From Clostridia bacterium (GTDB lineage Bacteria > Bacillota > Clostridia > Oscillospirales > Acutalibacteraceae), in assembly GCA_900769375.1 (NCBI GenBank), contig CAAGGN010000122.1, positions 1 through 6,539 on the forward strand: a stretch of 6,539 nucleotides of DNA. The letters run 5' to 3'. The position numbers and the translations under genes are program-made. Below, piece after piece: positions 1-5,487 of this stretch (position 1 is its first letter; every line of letters begins with the position of its first letter). The notes below the pieces were generated by a model. It ran no database searches. It was not told where the DNA came from and saw nothing but the letters and a program-made list of their open reading frames with translations.

Positions 1-346
1 CGTGGGTATTATCAAGGAAATTGATATAAGAGGCGGAATCGTCAAGGTGCAATACGAGGATCGCTTGGCTACGTATTTTAGCGATAATTTAAGCGAACTT
101 GAGCTTGCATACGCGGTTACGGTGCATAAAAGTCAGGGTAGTGAATTTGAGTGTGTGGTAATCCCTCTTTATGACGTTCCATCTAAGCTTAAATATAGGA
201 ACCTGCTCTATACAGCGGTAACAAGAGCTAAAAAAATGCTAGTGATTGTGGGTACTGAAAAGATTTTCTATGATATGGTGGAAAACGACCGCAAAACCCT
301 TCGCTATACAATGCTTAAGGAATTTATAAATGAAAACACTTATTAG
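1..346 (+). CDS. recD2: RecD2-like ATP-dependent DNA helicase, C-terminal fragment (5' end outside window)
   Basis: Only the last 114 or so codons are present. The frame is open to the left edge, so the GTG at base 2 is an internal valine and not a start. Numbering from that codon, residues 37-55 hold the UvrD-type helicase motif V region (AYAVTVHKSQGSEF), and residues 66-84 hold motif VI (RNLLYTAVTRAKK), whose R75 is the expected arginine finger. The tail DRKTLRYTMLKEFI resembles the end of RecD2 proteins. RecD2 enzymes are superfamily 1B helicases that unwind DNA 5' to 3' without RecBC partners and act in repair and replication-fork maintenance; this is family knowledge. The full protein would be over 700 residues. 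The gene's 3' end overlaps comF by 17 bases, suggesting one operon. Another SF1 helicase with a UvrD-like C-terminus is possible, but the motif spacing best fits RecD2. Confidence 0.85.
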   Translation, partial: VGIIKEIDIRGGIVKVQYEDRLATYFSDNLSELELAYAVTVHKSQGSEFECVVIPLYDVPSKLKYRNLLYTAVTRAKKMLVIVGTEKIFYDMVENDRKTLRYTMLKEFINENTY

Positions 347-1058
347 AATTCTGGATTTTCTTAAGAAGTTTTTAATTTCCGGTCTATATCCAAATATCTG
401 TATCTCTTGCGGAGAAATCATCGGTGAGAACGACTTTCTTTGTAAAAACTGCAGGGAAGCAATAGAAATTATTAATCCTAAAAAGCGCTGCGGAAGATGC
501 GGACTTGAAAAGAAAAATTGTCTTTGCTCCACAAGAGTATATCGCTTTGAAGGTATTATATCGCTATATGAAAATGTTGGCATTGCTCAAAGGGCTTATT
601 ATAAGTATAAGCTTTTCCATAAACGGCATTACGAAACCTTCTTTATAAACGAACTATCCAAGGCGATTAAAACCGAATATTCTCATATCGACTTTGATGG
701 GATTTGCTACGTGCCTTCATCAAAGAGAAGTATAATGGGCAGGGGTTTTGATCACGCCAAGGAGCTTTGCGAGGGTGTTAGTGAAATTACGGGTATAAAG
801 ATGCTTGACGGCTTGCTGTTTTGCAAAGAATTTCGTCGACCTCAGCATAAAAGCAGCTTTGAAGAAAGACTTAGTAACGTAAAAGGAAAATACGGGTTCA
901 GGCGAAAAATCAGGGCCAATAACGTTCTGCTTTTAGATGATATAAGGACAAGCGGCGCCACCTTAGATGAGTGTTCCCGTCAACTTTTAAGGGCGGGGGC
1001 AGATAGAGTCTATTGCATAACCGTTTTGGCCAGAAAAAGTAAGGCCTTGAAAAAATAA
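330..1058 (+). CDS. comFC: ComF/ComFC family protein (zinc-finger plus phosphoribosyltransferase-like domain)
   Basis: The 242-residue protein has the normal length and layout of the ComF family. An N-terminal zinc-binding part has cysteine pairs at C24/C27, C38/C41, C54/C57 and C64/C66. A type I phosphoribosyltransferase fold follows, with RGFDHAKEL at 138-146, the RRPQ...ER..N family signature at 169-183, and the PRPP-binding loop VLLLDDIRTSGATLD at 199-213. In naturally competent Firmicutes and in Haemophilus (ComF), this cytoplasmic protein is needed for uptake of single-stranded transforming DNA; its enzymatic activity, if any, is not settled. ATG 330 is chosen because AAGGA at 317-321 lies 8 bases upstream. 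The start sits inside the end of recD2, so translation is probably coupled. The ComFA helicase is not next to it here, so a role in transformation in this organism is inference only. Confidence 0.92.
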   Translation: MKTLIRILDFLKKFLISGLYPNICISCGEIIGENDFLCKNCREAIEIINPKKRCGRCGLEKKNCLCSTRVYRFEGIISLYENVGIAQRAYYKYKLFHKRHYETFFINELSKAIKTEYSHIDFDGICYVPSSKRSIMGRGFDHAKELCEGVSEITGIKMLDGLLFCKEFRRPQHKSSFEERLSNVKGKYGFRRKIRANNVLLLDDIRTSGATLDECSRQLLRAGADRVYCITVLARKSKALKK

Positions 1059-1075
1059 TCTATTTATTATATAAT
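1047..1075 (+). promoter_or_regulatory. Predicted sigma-A promoter for the mreB-like gene
   Basis: TTGAAA at 1047-1052 and TATAAT at 1070-1075 are separated by 17 bases, which is the optimal spacing. The -35 element lies in the last codons of comF. Transcription should begin about 1081-1083, giving a leader of only about 10 bases before ATG 1092. That would remove part of the ribosome binding site, so either the leader is very short or the match is fortuitous. Confidence 0.55.
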
Positions 1076-1078
1076 GTT

Positions 1079-1087
1079 GGCGGTGAT
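1079..1087 (+). promoter_or_regulatory. Shine-Dalgarno site that fixes the mreB-like start at 1092
   Basis: GGCGGTGAT differs at one base from the full anti-SD complement GGAGGTGAT and is correctly spaced for ATG 1092. An earlier in-frame ATG at 1074 lies upstream of this site and inside the -10 box, so it is not used as the start. Confidence 0.7.
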
Positions 1088-1091
1088 TTAT

Positions 1092-2120
1092 ATGAAGAAA
1101 ACCACTGATATAGGTATTGATATCGGAACATCAAAAACCGTTATATTTTCAAGCTCAAAGGTTATTCTTGAACTACCAAGTGTGGTGACGGTTGACAATG
1201 ATACTTGGAATCCTGTTTTTTATGGAGAAAAGGCCAAACAAACTATGGGCAGAACGCCTGATAGTTTAACCTGTGTTTCTCCAATAAAGCAAGGTGTAAT
1301 TGCCGATTATGATTTGGCCGAGGCGATGCTTAAAAGGTATATGGAAAAGGCGTTTTCCAATAAGGTCGTTAGACCTCGAATTATGGCAACATTGCCCCCC
1401 GGACTTACCGAGCTTCAGCATCACTCTCTGGCAAACGTTGTTGAGTCAGCAGGCGGTAGAAATGTTTCGGTAATCGAAAGCCCCCTTGCAATCGCTATTG
1501 GTTTGCAGTTCGATATTACCGAGCCCAAGGGTATTCTGATAGTTGATATAGGCGCAGGAACTACCGATATTGCAGTTATATCACTAGGCGGTATTGCGGC
1601 CTGTGATTCCTGCCATATTGCTTCCGGTGATTTTGATCGTCAAATCATTAAATATGTTCGTAAAGAGTTTAATATTGAGATAGGTCCATTGACCGCCGAA
1701 GCCATTAAAAAGCAAATCGGCTCTGTAGTTGAAAGACCTATTGAAATTGCTATGGTCGCGAAGGGCAGAAATGTTTTTACGGGGCTTCCCGAAAGCTTTG
1801 AAATTTCAGGCGGCGAATTATATGAGCCCCTTAGAGAAACCGCTTTGGGTATCTGTAACGCCATCAGAGAGGTGCTTTCAAAAACAGATCCTGATCTGGT
1901 TGCTGATATTAAAGAGTCAGGACTTTATTTAACGGGCGGTGGCAGTTTGATAAACGGTATGGATAGAATGATTGCCGATTTCGTCGACGTTGCTGTTCAT
2001 AAACTCGAGGATCCAACCCATAGCGTTGTAAGAGGAGCGGCAACGGCTATTCGCCATCCCAATATGCTTAAAAACGTCAATTATCAGACGCGCTCAATCA
2101 AGGAATTAGAAATTGAATAA
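1092..2120 (+). CDS. mreB: MreB-like bacterial actin homologue (rod-shape protein family), divergent
   Basis: The 342-residue protein has the MreB layout throughout: phosphate-1 loop IGIDIGTSKTV (7-17), SPIKQGVIADYDLAEAML (63-80), RPRIMATLPPGLTE (94-107), IESPLAIAIG (128-137), phosphate-2 loop IVDIGAGTTDIAVISLGG (150-167), GDFDRQIIKYVRKEFN (179-194), and adenosine loop LYLTGGGSLINGMD (278-291). MreB polymerises on ATP under the membrane and guides cell-wall synthesis; this is family knowledge. Several positions differ from textbook MreB: DIGTSKT in place of DLGTANT, ESP in place of EEP after the lipid-facing segment, DIGAGTTD in place of DIGGGTTE, and a tail with HSVVRGAATA in place of the usual ALGTGRAL-like end. 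No mreC, mreD or cell-wall gene is adjacent. It may be a paralogue with a special role, such as an Mbl/MreBH-like or sporulation role, but that is inference. The start is set by the SD at 1079-1087. Confidence 0.85.
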   Translation: MKKTTDIGIDIGTSKTVIFSSSKVILELPSVVTVDNDTWNPVFYGEKAKQTMGRTPDSLTCVSPIKQGVIADYDLAEAMLKRYMEKAFSNKVVRPRIMATLPPGLTELQHHSLANVVESAGGRNVSVIESPLAIAIGLQFDITEPKGILIVDIGAGTTDIAVISLGGIAACDSCHIASGDFDRQIIKYVRKEFNIEIGPLTAEAIKKQIGSVVERPIEIAMVAKGRNVFTGLPESFEISGGELYEPLRETALGICNAIREVLSKTDPDLVADIKESGLYLTGGGSLINGMDRMIADFVDVAVHKLEDPTHSVVRGAATAIRHPNMLKNVNYQTRSIKELEIE

Positions 2121-2127
2121 AAAACTC

Positions 2128-2155
2128 TTGACAAAAGGTAATTTTGTGTTATAAT
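2128..2155 (+). promoter_or_regulatory. Strong extended -10 sigma-A promoter of the infC-rpmI-rplT operon
   Basis: TTGACA at 2128-2133 is a perfect -35 box. TATAAT at 2150-2155 is a perfect -10 box, 16 bases away. TG at 2147-2148 adds an extended -10 (TGTTATAAT). The promoter begins 8 bases after the mreB-like stop codon, and I see no terminator between them. Transcription should start about 2160-2163. The strength suits a ribosomal-protein operon. Confidence 0.9.
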
Positions 2156-2158
2156 GTT

Positions 2159-2291
2159 AAGGACAATGAAGCAGAACTATCCGTGTTCTCACCCTCGTGT
2201 GTGTTATCCTTGGGTTAATAAATGTGTTTCCTTTTTGGATTTTTATGTTTATTAGACGCGGACTGATTTCTGTTCGCGTCTTATGTTTTTT
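2159..2291 (+). ncRNA. infC leader RNA, probable L20-responsive transcription attenuator
   Basis: About 150 bases separate the promoter from infC. The leader contains a local hairpin AGAAC (2173-2177) / GTTCT (2185-2189) with a 7-base loop, a possible closing stem AAGGA (2159-2163) / TCCTT (2207-2211), an AT-rich stem TAATAAA (2216-2222) / TTTATTA (2248-2254), and a terminator hairpin before the coding region. In Bacillus subtilis the same operon is controlled by L20 binding to the leader and causing premature termination (the L20 leader family). Position, length and terminator fit this class, and rplT is the third gene of the operon. I assign the class by context and structure, not by a covariance-model match. 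Confidence 0.75.
2254..2291 (+). terminator. Leader (attenuator) intrinsic terminator upstream of infC
   Basis: AGACGCGGAC (2254-2263) pairs with GTTCGCGTCT (2272-2281), giving ten pairs including one G-U, around an 8-base loop. TATGTTTTTT follows and ends in six Ts. It stands between promoter and gene, so it must be conditional. The 5' arm can also pair with leader bases 2180-2189, giving a candidate antiterminator. Confidence 0.88.
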
Positions 2292-2301
2292 ACTGAATTA
2301 T

Positions 2302-2308
2302 GGAGGTG
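2302..2308 (+). promoter_or_regulatory. infC Shine-Dalgarno site that selects an ATA start
   Basis: GGAGGTG is a near-perfect anti-SD match ending 7 bases before ATA 2316. The only in-frame ATG nearby, at 2283, lies upstream of this site inside the terminator tail. The next usable codon (TTG 2331) is 22 bases downstream of the site, which is too far. Confidence 0.85.
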
Positions 2309-2315
2309 CTTTACA

Positions 2316-2834
2316 ATAAGCAGCAAAGAATTGGCCATCAATGAAGAAATTAAATTCAAAGAGGTACGCGTTATTGACTCAGAAGGCGGTCAGCTCGGTA
2401 TAATGTCTATCGATAAGGCCATAGCAGCAGCATATGCGAAGGATTTGGATTTGGTTAATATTTCACCAAATGCCGAACCGCCCGTATGCAAGATTATGGA
2501 TTACGGTAAATACCGTTTTGAGCAGGCCAAGAGAGAGAAGGAAGCTAAAAAGAACCAAAAGATCGTTGAGGTTAAAGAAATTCGTTTGGGACTTAGTATT
2601 GATAAGCATGACTTTGAAACTAAGGGTAATCACGCTATAGGATTTCTTAAAAGCGGCAATAAGGTTAAGGTTTCCATTCGCTTTAGAGGTCGCGAACTCG
2701 GCCATCCCGAGATAGGTCTTGAAATTATGGAGCGTTTCGCAGAGTATTGCGCAGATGCTTCTAACGTTGAAAAGGCCGCTAAAATGGAAGGACGTAATAT
2801 GCTTATGTTCTTAGCACCTAAATCCGGTAAATAA
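2316..2834 (+). CDS. infC: Translation initiation factor IF-3 (rare ATA start codon)
   Basis: From ATA 2316 the protein is 172 residues, the usual IF3 length, and begins SSKELAINEEI, matching the IF3 N-terminus. The N-domain carries VRVIDSEGGQLGIMS and SPNAEPPVCKIMDYGKYRFE. The lysine-rich linker is EKEAKKNQK, and the C-domain has VKEIRLGLSIDKHDFETK, KVSIRFRGRELGHPEIG and a GRNMLMFLAPK end. IF3 binds the 30S subunit, prevents premature 50S joining, and rejects non-canonical start codons. A non-AUG/GUG/UUG start therefore allows autorepression, as known for the AUU start of E. coli infC; that this happens here is inference. Conventional ATG-seeking would start the gene at 2283, adding 11 residues read from the terminator tail and SD, which is not credible. 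The first gene of a three-gene operon, it ends 21 bases before rpmI. Confidence 0.95.
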   Translation: MSSKELAINEEIKFKEVRVIDSEGGQLGIMSIDKAIAAAYAKDLDLVNISPNAEPPVCKIMDYGKYRFEQAKREKEAKKNQKIVEVKEIRLGLSIDKHDFETKGNHAIGFLKSGNKVKVSIRFRGRELGHPEIGLEIMERFAEYCADASNVEKAAKMEGRNMLMFLAPKSGK

Positions 2835-2855
2835 AAATATTCAGGAGGAATTATA

Positions 2856-3053
2856 ATGCCTAAGATTAAAACACACAGTGGCGCTAAAAAGCGTTTCAAG
2901 CTCACCAAAACCGGCAAGGTTAAGCGTGCTCACGCTTTCAAGTCACACATTCTTAACAAGAAAACAACAAAGCGCAAGAGAAATCTTCGCAAGGTCGTAT
3001 GTGCTGATGCAACCAATGTAGCAGCAGTAAAGAAAATGATTCCTTATAAATAA
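2856..3053 (+). CDS. rpmI: 50S ribosomal protein L35 (bL35)
   Basis: This is a complete 65-residue L35, the standard length. The conserved N-terminus is MPKIKTHSGAKKRFKLTKTG (1-20), followed by the SHILNKKTTKRKRNLRK core (30-46) and a MIPYK end. The protein is very basic, as expected for a small protein buried in 23S rRNA of the large subunit. ATG 2856 is preceded by AGGAGGA at 2843-2849. It lies between infC and rplT in the order conserved in most bacteria, and its transcription depends on the leader upstream of infC. Confidence 0.98.
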   Translation: MPKIKTHSGAKKRFKLTKTGKVKRAHAFKSHILNKKTTKRKRNLRKVVCADATNVAAVKKMIPYK

Positions 3054-3084
3054 GCGGAATCTATTACTATTGGAGGTTACTTAA

Positions 3085-3444
3085 ATGGCTCGTGTAAAAG
3101 GTGCGTTAGCAACACGCAAGAGAAGAAAGAAAGTTTTAAAGCTTGCCAAAGGTTATTTTGGCGCTAAATCAAAGCTCTTTAAAACTGCTAAAGAAGCAGT
3201 TATGAAATCAGGAAACTATGCTTATATAGGCCGTCGCCTTAAAAAGCGTGATTTCCGTCGTCTTTGGATTACCCGTATATCTGCTGCCGCTAAAATGAAC
3301 GGTATGAACTATTCAACGTTTATGAACGGTCTTAACAAGGCAGGTATTCAGATTAACCGTAAGATGCTTGCTGATATCGCAGTTAACGATGCTGCAGGTT
3401 TTGCCAAGTTGGTAGACGCTGCAAGCAAAGCTTTAGCAAAATAA
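3085..3444 (+). CDS. rplT: 50S ribosomal protein L20 (bL20)
   Basis: This complete 119-residue L20 is of normal length. The long basic N-terminal helix region contains MARVKGALATRKRRKKVLKL and KGYFGAKSKLFK. YAYIGRRLKKRDFRRLWITR (46-65) follows, then the globular C-terminal domain with AAAKMNGMNYSTFMNGL and the signature NRKMLADIAVNDAAGF. L20 is needed early in 50S assembly by binding 23S rRNA. In several bacteria free L20 also binds its own mRNA as a feedback repressor; here the presumed target is the infC leader. A strong SD, TGGAGGT at 3071-3077, precedes the start. Codon use is biased to CGT/CGC arginine and AAG/AAA lysine, in contrast to the AGA-rich neighbours, consistent with high expression. 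An intrinsic terminator follows. Confidence 0.98.
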   Translation: MARVKGALATRKRRKKVLKLAKGYFGAKSKLFKTAKEAVMKSGNYAYIGRRLKKRDFRRLWITRISAAAKMNGMNYSTFMNGLNKAGIQINRKMLADIAVNDAAGFAKLVDAASKALAK

Positions 3445-3451
3445 TTTATTA

Positions 3452-3488
3452 TCGCCCGAGTTATAGCTCGGGCGAATTTTGCTTTTTA
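3452..3488 (+). terminator. Intrinsic terminator of the infC-rpmI-rplT operon
   Basis: TCGCCCGAG (3452-3460) and CTCGGGCGA (3467-3475) form a perfect 9-base stem with a 6-base loop, followed by ATTTTGCTTTTT. It begins 7 bases after the rplT stop codon. This should end most transcripts from the ribosomal-protein operon. Confidence 0.93.
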
Positions 3489-3512
3489 TTTATATAAATT
3501 GGATGTGAAATT

Positions 3513-4301
3513 ATGGTGAATTTTAGTGAAATTTCAAGCCGTGAAAACCCGCTTGTTAAACTTGTTTCTTCTTTGCAAAGCGGCGCAAAGAGCCGAAAAG
3601 AAACAGGTCTTTTTGTTATTGAGGGCTTAAGAATTTGCGGTGATGCTATGGAAAACGGAGTGGTTTTTGATAAACTGATTGTGTCAAAAACTGCATCCGA
3701 AAAGTATGCGGAAAAGATAAATGAATTTGCCGAAATTTCACAGAATTCTTATATTTTTACCGATTCCTTATTCAAAAAAATATGTGATACGGAAAATCCG
3801 CAAGGTGTTCTTGCAGTATGCAAAATGCCTCAAAAAAGTTCTGAAATAGAGAAAAACGGCAGATATATCGCCCTTGAAAATCTTCAGGATCCATCAAATC
3901 TTGGCGCTATTTCGAGAACTGCCGAAGCACTTGGGGTTAGCGGAATTATTATTTCAAATGATAGTTGCGACGTTTTTAGTCCTAAGGTTTTAAGGGCATC
4001 TATGGGAACACTTCTCAGAATGCCTGTTATTGTAACTAATGATATAAGTGACTTTGTTCGCGAAAATAATCTTCGATCTTTTGCTTGTGTGGTTGATAAA
4101 GATGCCGAAGGTATAAGCGAAATAGATTTTAAAGATGGGGATATTATCCTTATTGGTAATGAAGGTAATGGCTTGAGGGAAGAGACAAAAGCCAAGGCAT
4201 ATAGCAGAGTAACGATTAAAATGCAGGGCAATGCGGAATCCCTTAACGCCGCCGCTGCCGCCGCTATTGCTATGTGGGAACTAAAAGGCAGGGCAAAATG
4301 A
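3513..4301 (+). CDS. SpoU/TrmH-family RNA 2'-O-methyltransferase, probably acting on rRNA
   Basis: The 262-residue protein has an N-terminal substrate-binding domain (about 1-105; ENPLVKLVSSL near the start, GLFVIEGLRI at 32-41, PQGVLAVC at 96-103) and a C-terminal SPOUT knot domain. The three SpoU motifs are visible: motif 1 NLGAISRTAEALG (129-141, with N129 and catalytic-type R135), motif 2 IGNEGNGL (214-221), and motif 3 VTIKMQGNAESLNAAAAAAI (233-252). These enzymes use S-adenosylmethionine to methylate a ribose 2'-OH. The two-domain form resembles the rRNA enzymes RlmB/TsnR and B. subtilis YsgA more than tRNA TrmH. The target nucleotide cannot be told from sequence, so no symbol is given. 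The SD before ATG 3513 is modest (GGATGTGA at 3501-3508). Its stop overlaps the dprA start, so the two are co-translated. Confidence 0.92.
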   Translation: MVNFSEISSRENPLVKLVSSLQSGAKSRKETGLFVIEGLRICGDAMENGVVFDKLIVSKTASEKYAEKINEFAEISQNSYIFTDSLFKKICDTENPQGVLAVCKMPQKSSEIEKNGRYIALENLQDPSNLGAISRTAEALGVSGIIISNDSCDVFSPKVLRASMGTLLRMPVIVTNDISDFVRENNLRSFACVVDKDAEGISEIDFKDGDIILIGNEGNGLREETKAKAYSRVTIKMQGNAESLNAAAAAAIAMWELKGRAK

Positions 4302-5434
4302 TGCTTGGAATTTCAACTGTTAAAAATCTCCTTATCTTGCAAAAGGCGTTCGGTTATGGTACCGCTAAGGCGTATAAGGTTTACGATAAATTAAAAACCA
4401 ATAAGCTTCTTGATAAGGAGAGCAAAAGTATTATAAATGCTTTAACCGAAGCCGAAAGAATTAAGTTTGAAGAAGTAGATAAAAATTTCCCTGATAAAGT
4501 GTTTAAGGACTGTAAAAAGGAAAATGTGAAGATTTTAACTATAGAATCCGATAATTTCCCCGAGCGGCTTTTAAATATTCCTTCACCTCCTTTGGTGCTA
4601 TTTTATCGTGGGAATTTCCCCGATATTGATAATGAGCCCACGTTCTGCATTGTGGGTCCCCGTAGTGTAAGTAAATTCGGCGCAAAGGCCGCATACTCAC
4701 TGTCGTCAAGATTGTCAAGGGCGGGATTTATAATTGTGAGCGGAGGCGCGCTTGGTTGCGATTCATACGCGCATAAAGGCGCTTTGAAATACGGCGGTAA
4801 AACCATAGCAGTTCTTGGTTGCGGAATCGGAGCAAAATATCTTATGGACAATGAAAAGCTTCGTCGAAATATCGAAAAGAGCTGTTGTATTATAAGTGAA
4901 TATCCGCCGTATACCCCTTCAAGCAAATACACCTTTCCCGTTAGAAATCGTCTTATGTCCGGTTTGTCACTCGGTGTGGCTCTTATGGAAGCCGGAGAGA
5001 AGAGCGGATCCCTTATAACAGCCAGGCACGCCGCCGAACAGGGAAGAGACGTTTTTGTAATTCCCGGTAATCCAACACTCAAGTGTTACAAGGGCTCAAA
5101 CGCCCTTTTGCGAGATGGCGCAAAGCCGCTTTTAGATGCTTCCGACGTATTTGGTGAATATATTTATCAGTTTGCCGATAAGATTAATATTGCAAAGGCC
5201 TTTGAAAAGGTGGAAAAAGAGGAAAAAATCGAAAAAAATCAAAAAATTTTTATCAAAACACTTTCAAATGAAGCTAAAATAGTATATAATTACTTAGATA
5301 AGCAAAAATTCACTGCTGATGATTTATTAGAGGCGGGTCTTGATGATACAGTCGTCCTTTCGGCTCTTACGGAGCTTGAAATGGAAGGAATCATAAAAGC
5401 CCAACCCGGCGGTGCTTATATATTAGCCGAATAG
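4298..5434 (+). CDS. dprA: DNA-processing protein DprA (Smf)
   Basis: The 378-residue protein has the three-part DprA layout. An N-terminal helical, HhH-like region covers about 1-75. The Rossmann domain (about 80-290) carries IVGPRSVSKFG (118-128), VSGGALGCDSYAHKGAL (147-163), ISEYPPYTP (199-207), FPVRNRLMSGLS (213-224) and EAGEKSGSLITARHAAEQGR (231-250). A lysine/glutamate-rich linker (303-316) leads to a C-terminal winged-helix domain (about 320-378). DprA binds single-stranded DNA and loads RecA onto it during transformation. ATG 4298 is preferred because it makes an ATGA overlap with the upstream stop codon; a GTG at 4274 in frame lacks an SD. The loop GCGIGAKYLMDN differs from the usual GLDxxYPxxN form. 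DprA is also common in bacteria not known to be competent, so natural transformation cannot be concluded. Confidence 0.96.
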   Translation: MMLGISTVKNLLILQKAFGYGTAKAYKVYDKLKTNKLLDKESKSIINALTEAERIKFEEVDKNFPDKVFKDCKKENVKILTIESDNFPERLLNIPSPPLVLFYRGNFPDIDNEPTFCIVGPRSVSKFGAKAAYSLSSRLSRAGFIIVSGGALGCDSYAHKGALKYGGKTIAVLGCGIGAKYLMDNEKLRRNIEKSCCIISEYPPYTPSSKYTFPVRNRLMSGLSLGVALMEAGEKSGSLITARHAAEQGRDVFVIPGNPTLKCYKGSNALLRDGAKPLLDASDVFGEYIYQFADKINIAKAFEKVEKEEKIEKNQKIFIKTLSNEAKIVYNYLDKQKFTADDLLEAGLDDTVVLSALTELEMEGIIKAQPGGAYILAE

Positions 5435-5487
5435 ATTTATCCATCATTTCGTTTAAATCAGTTTGGTAGTTGAAAAGGAGTAAGAAA

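Noticed and set aside
239..583. 114-residue minus-strand frame across the recD2-comF junction
   Set aside because: Both + strand genes there have clear family motifs; nothing supports an antisense gene.
1074..1091. mreB-like gene starting at ATG 1074
   Set aside because: It overlaps the -10 box and lies before the SD at 1079-1087, which is correctly spaced for ATG 1092. The family's N-terminus normally begins just before the phosphate-1 loop.
2283..2315. infC starting at ATG 2283
   Set aside because: The ATG is inside the tail of the leader terminator and upstream of the strong SD. The 11 extra residues are read from regulatory sequence and do not resemble an IF3 N-terminus.
4274..4297. dprA starting at GTG 4274
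   Set aside because: There is no SD at a useful distance and it would overlap the upstream gene by 28 bases. ATG 4298 gives a classic ATGA overlap and a normal DprA N-terminus.
4603..5082. 159-residue open frame on the minus strand inside dprA
   Set aside because: It is antisense to the conserved DprA Rossmann core with no recognisable protein features.
5435..5487. Promoter between dprA and topA
   Set aside because: The AT-rich TTTAAAT near 5452 has no convincing -35 partner at 16-18 bases; topA is more simply read as part of the dprA transcript.
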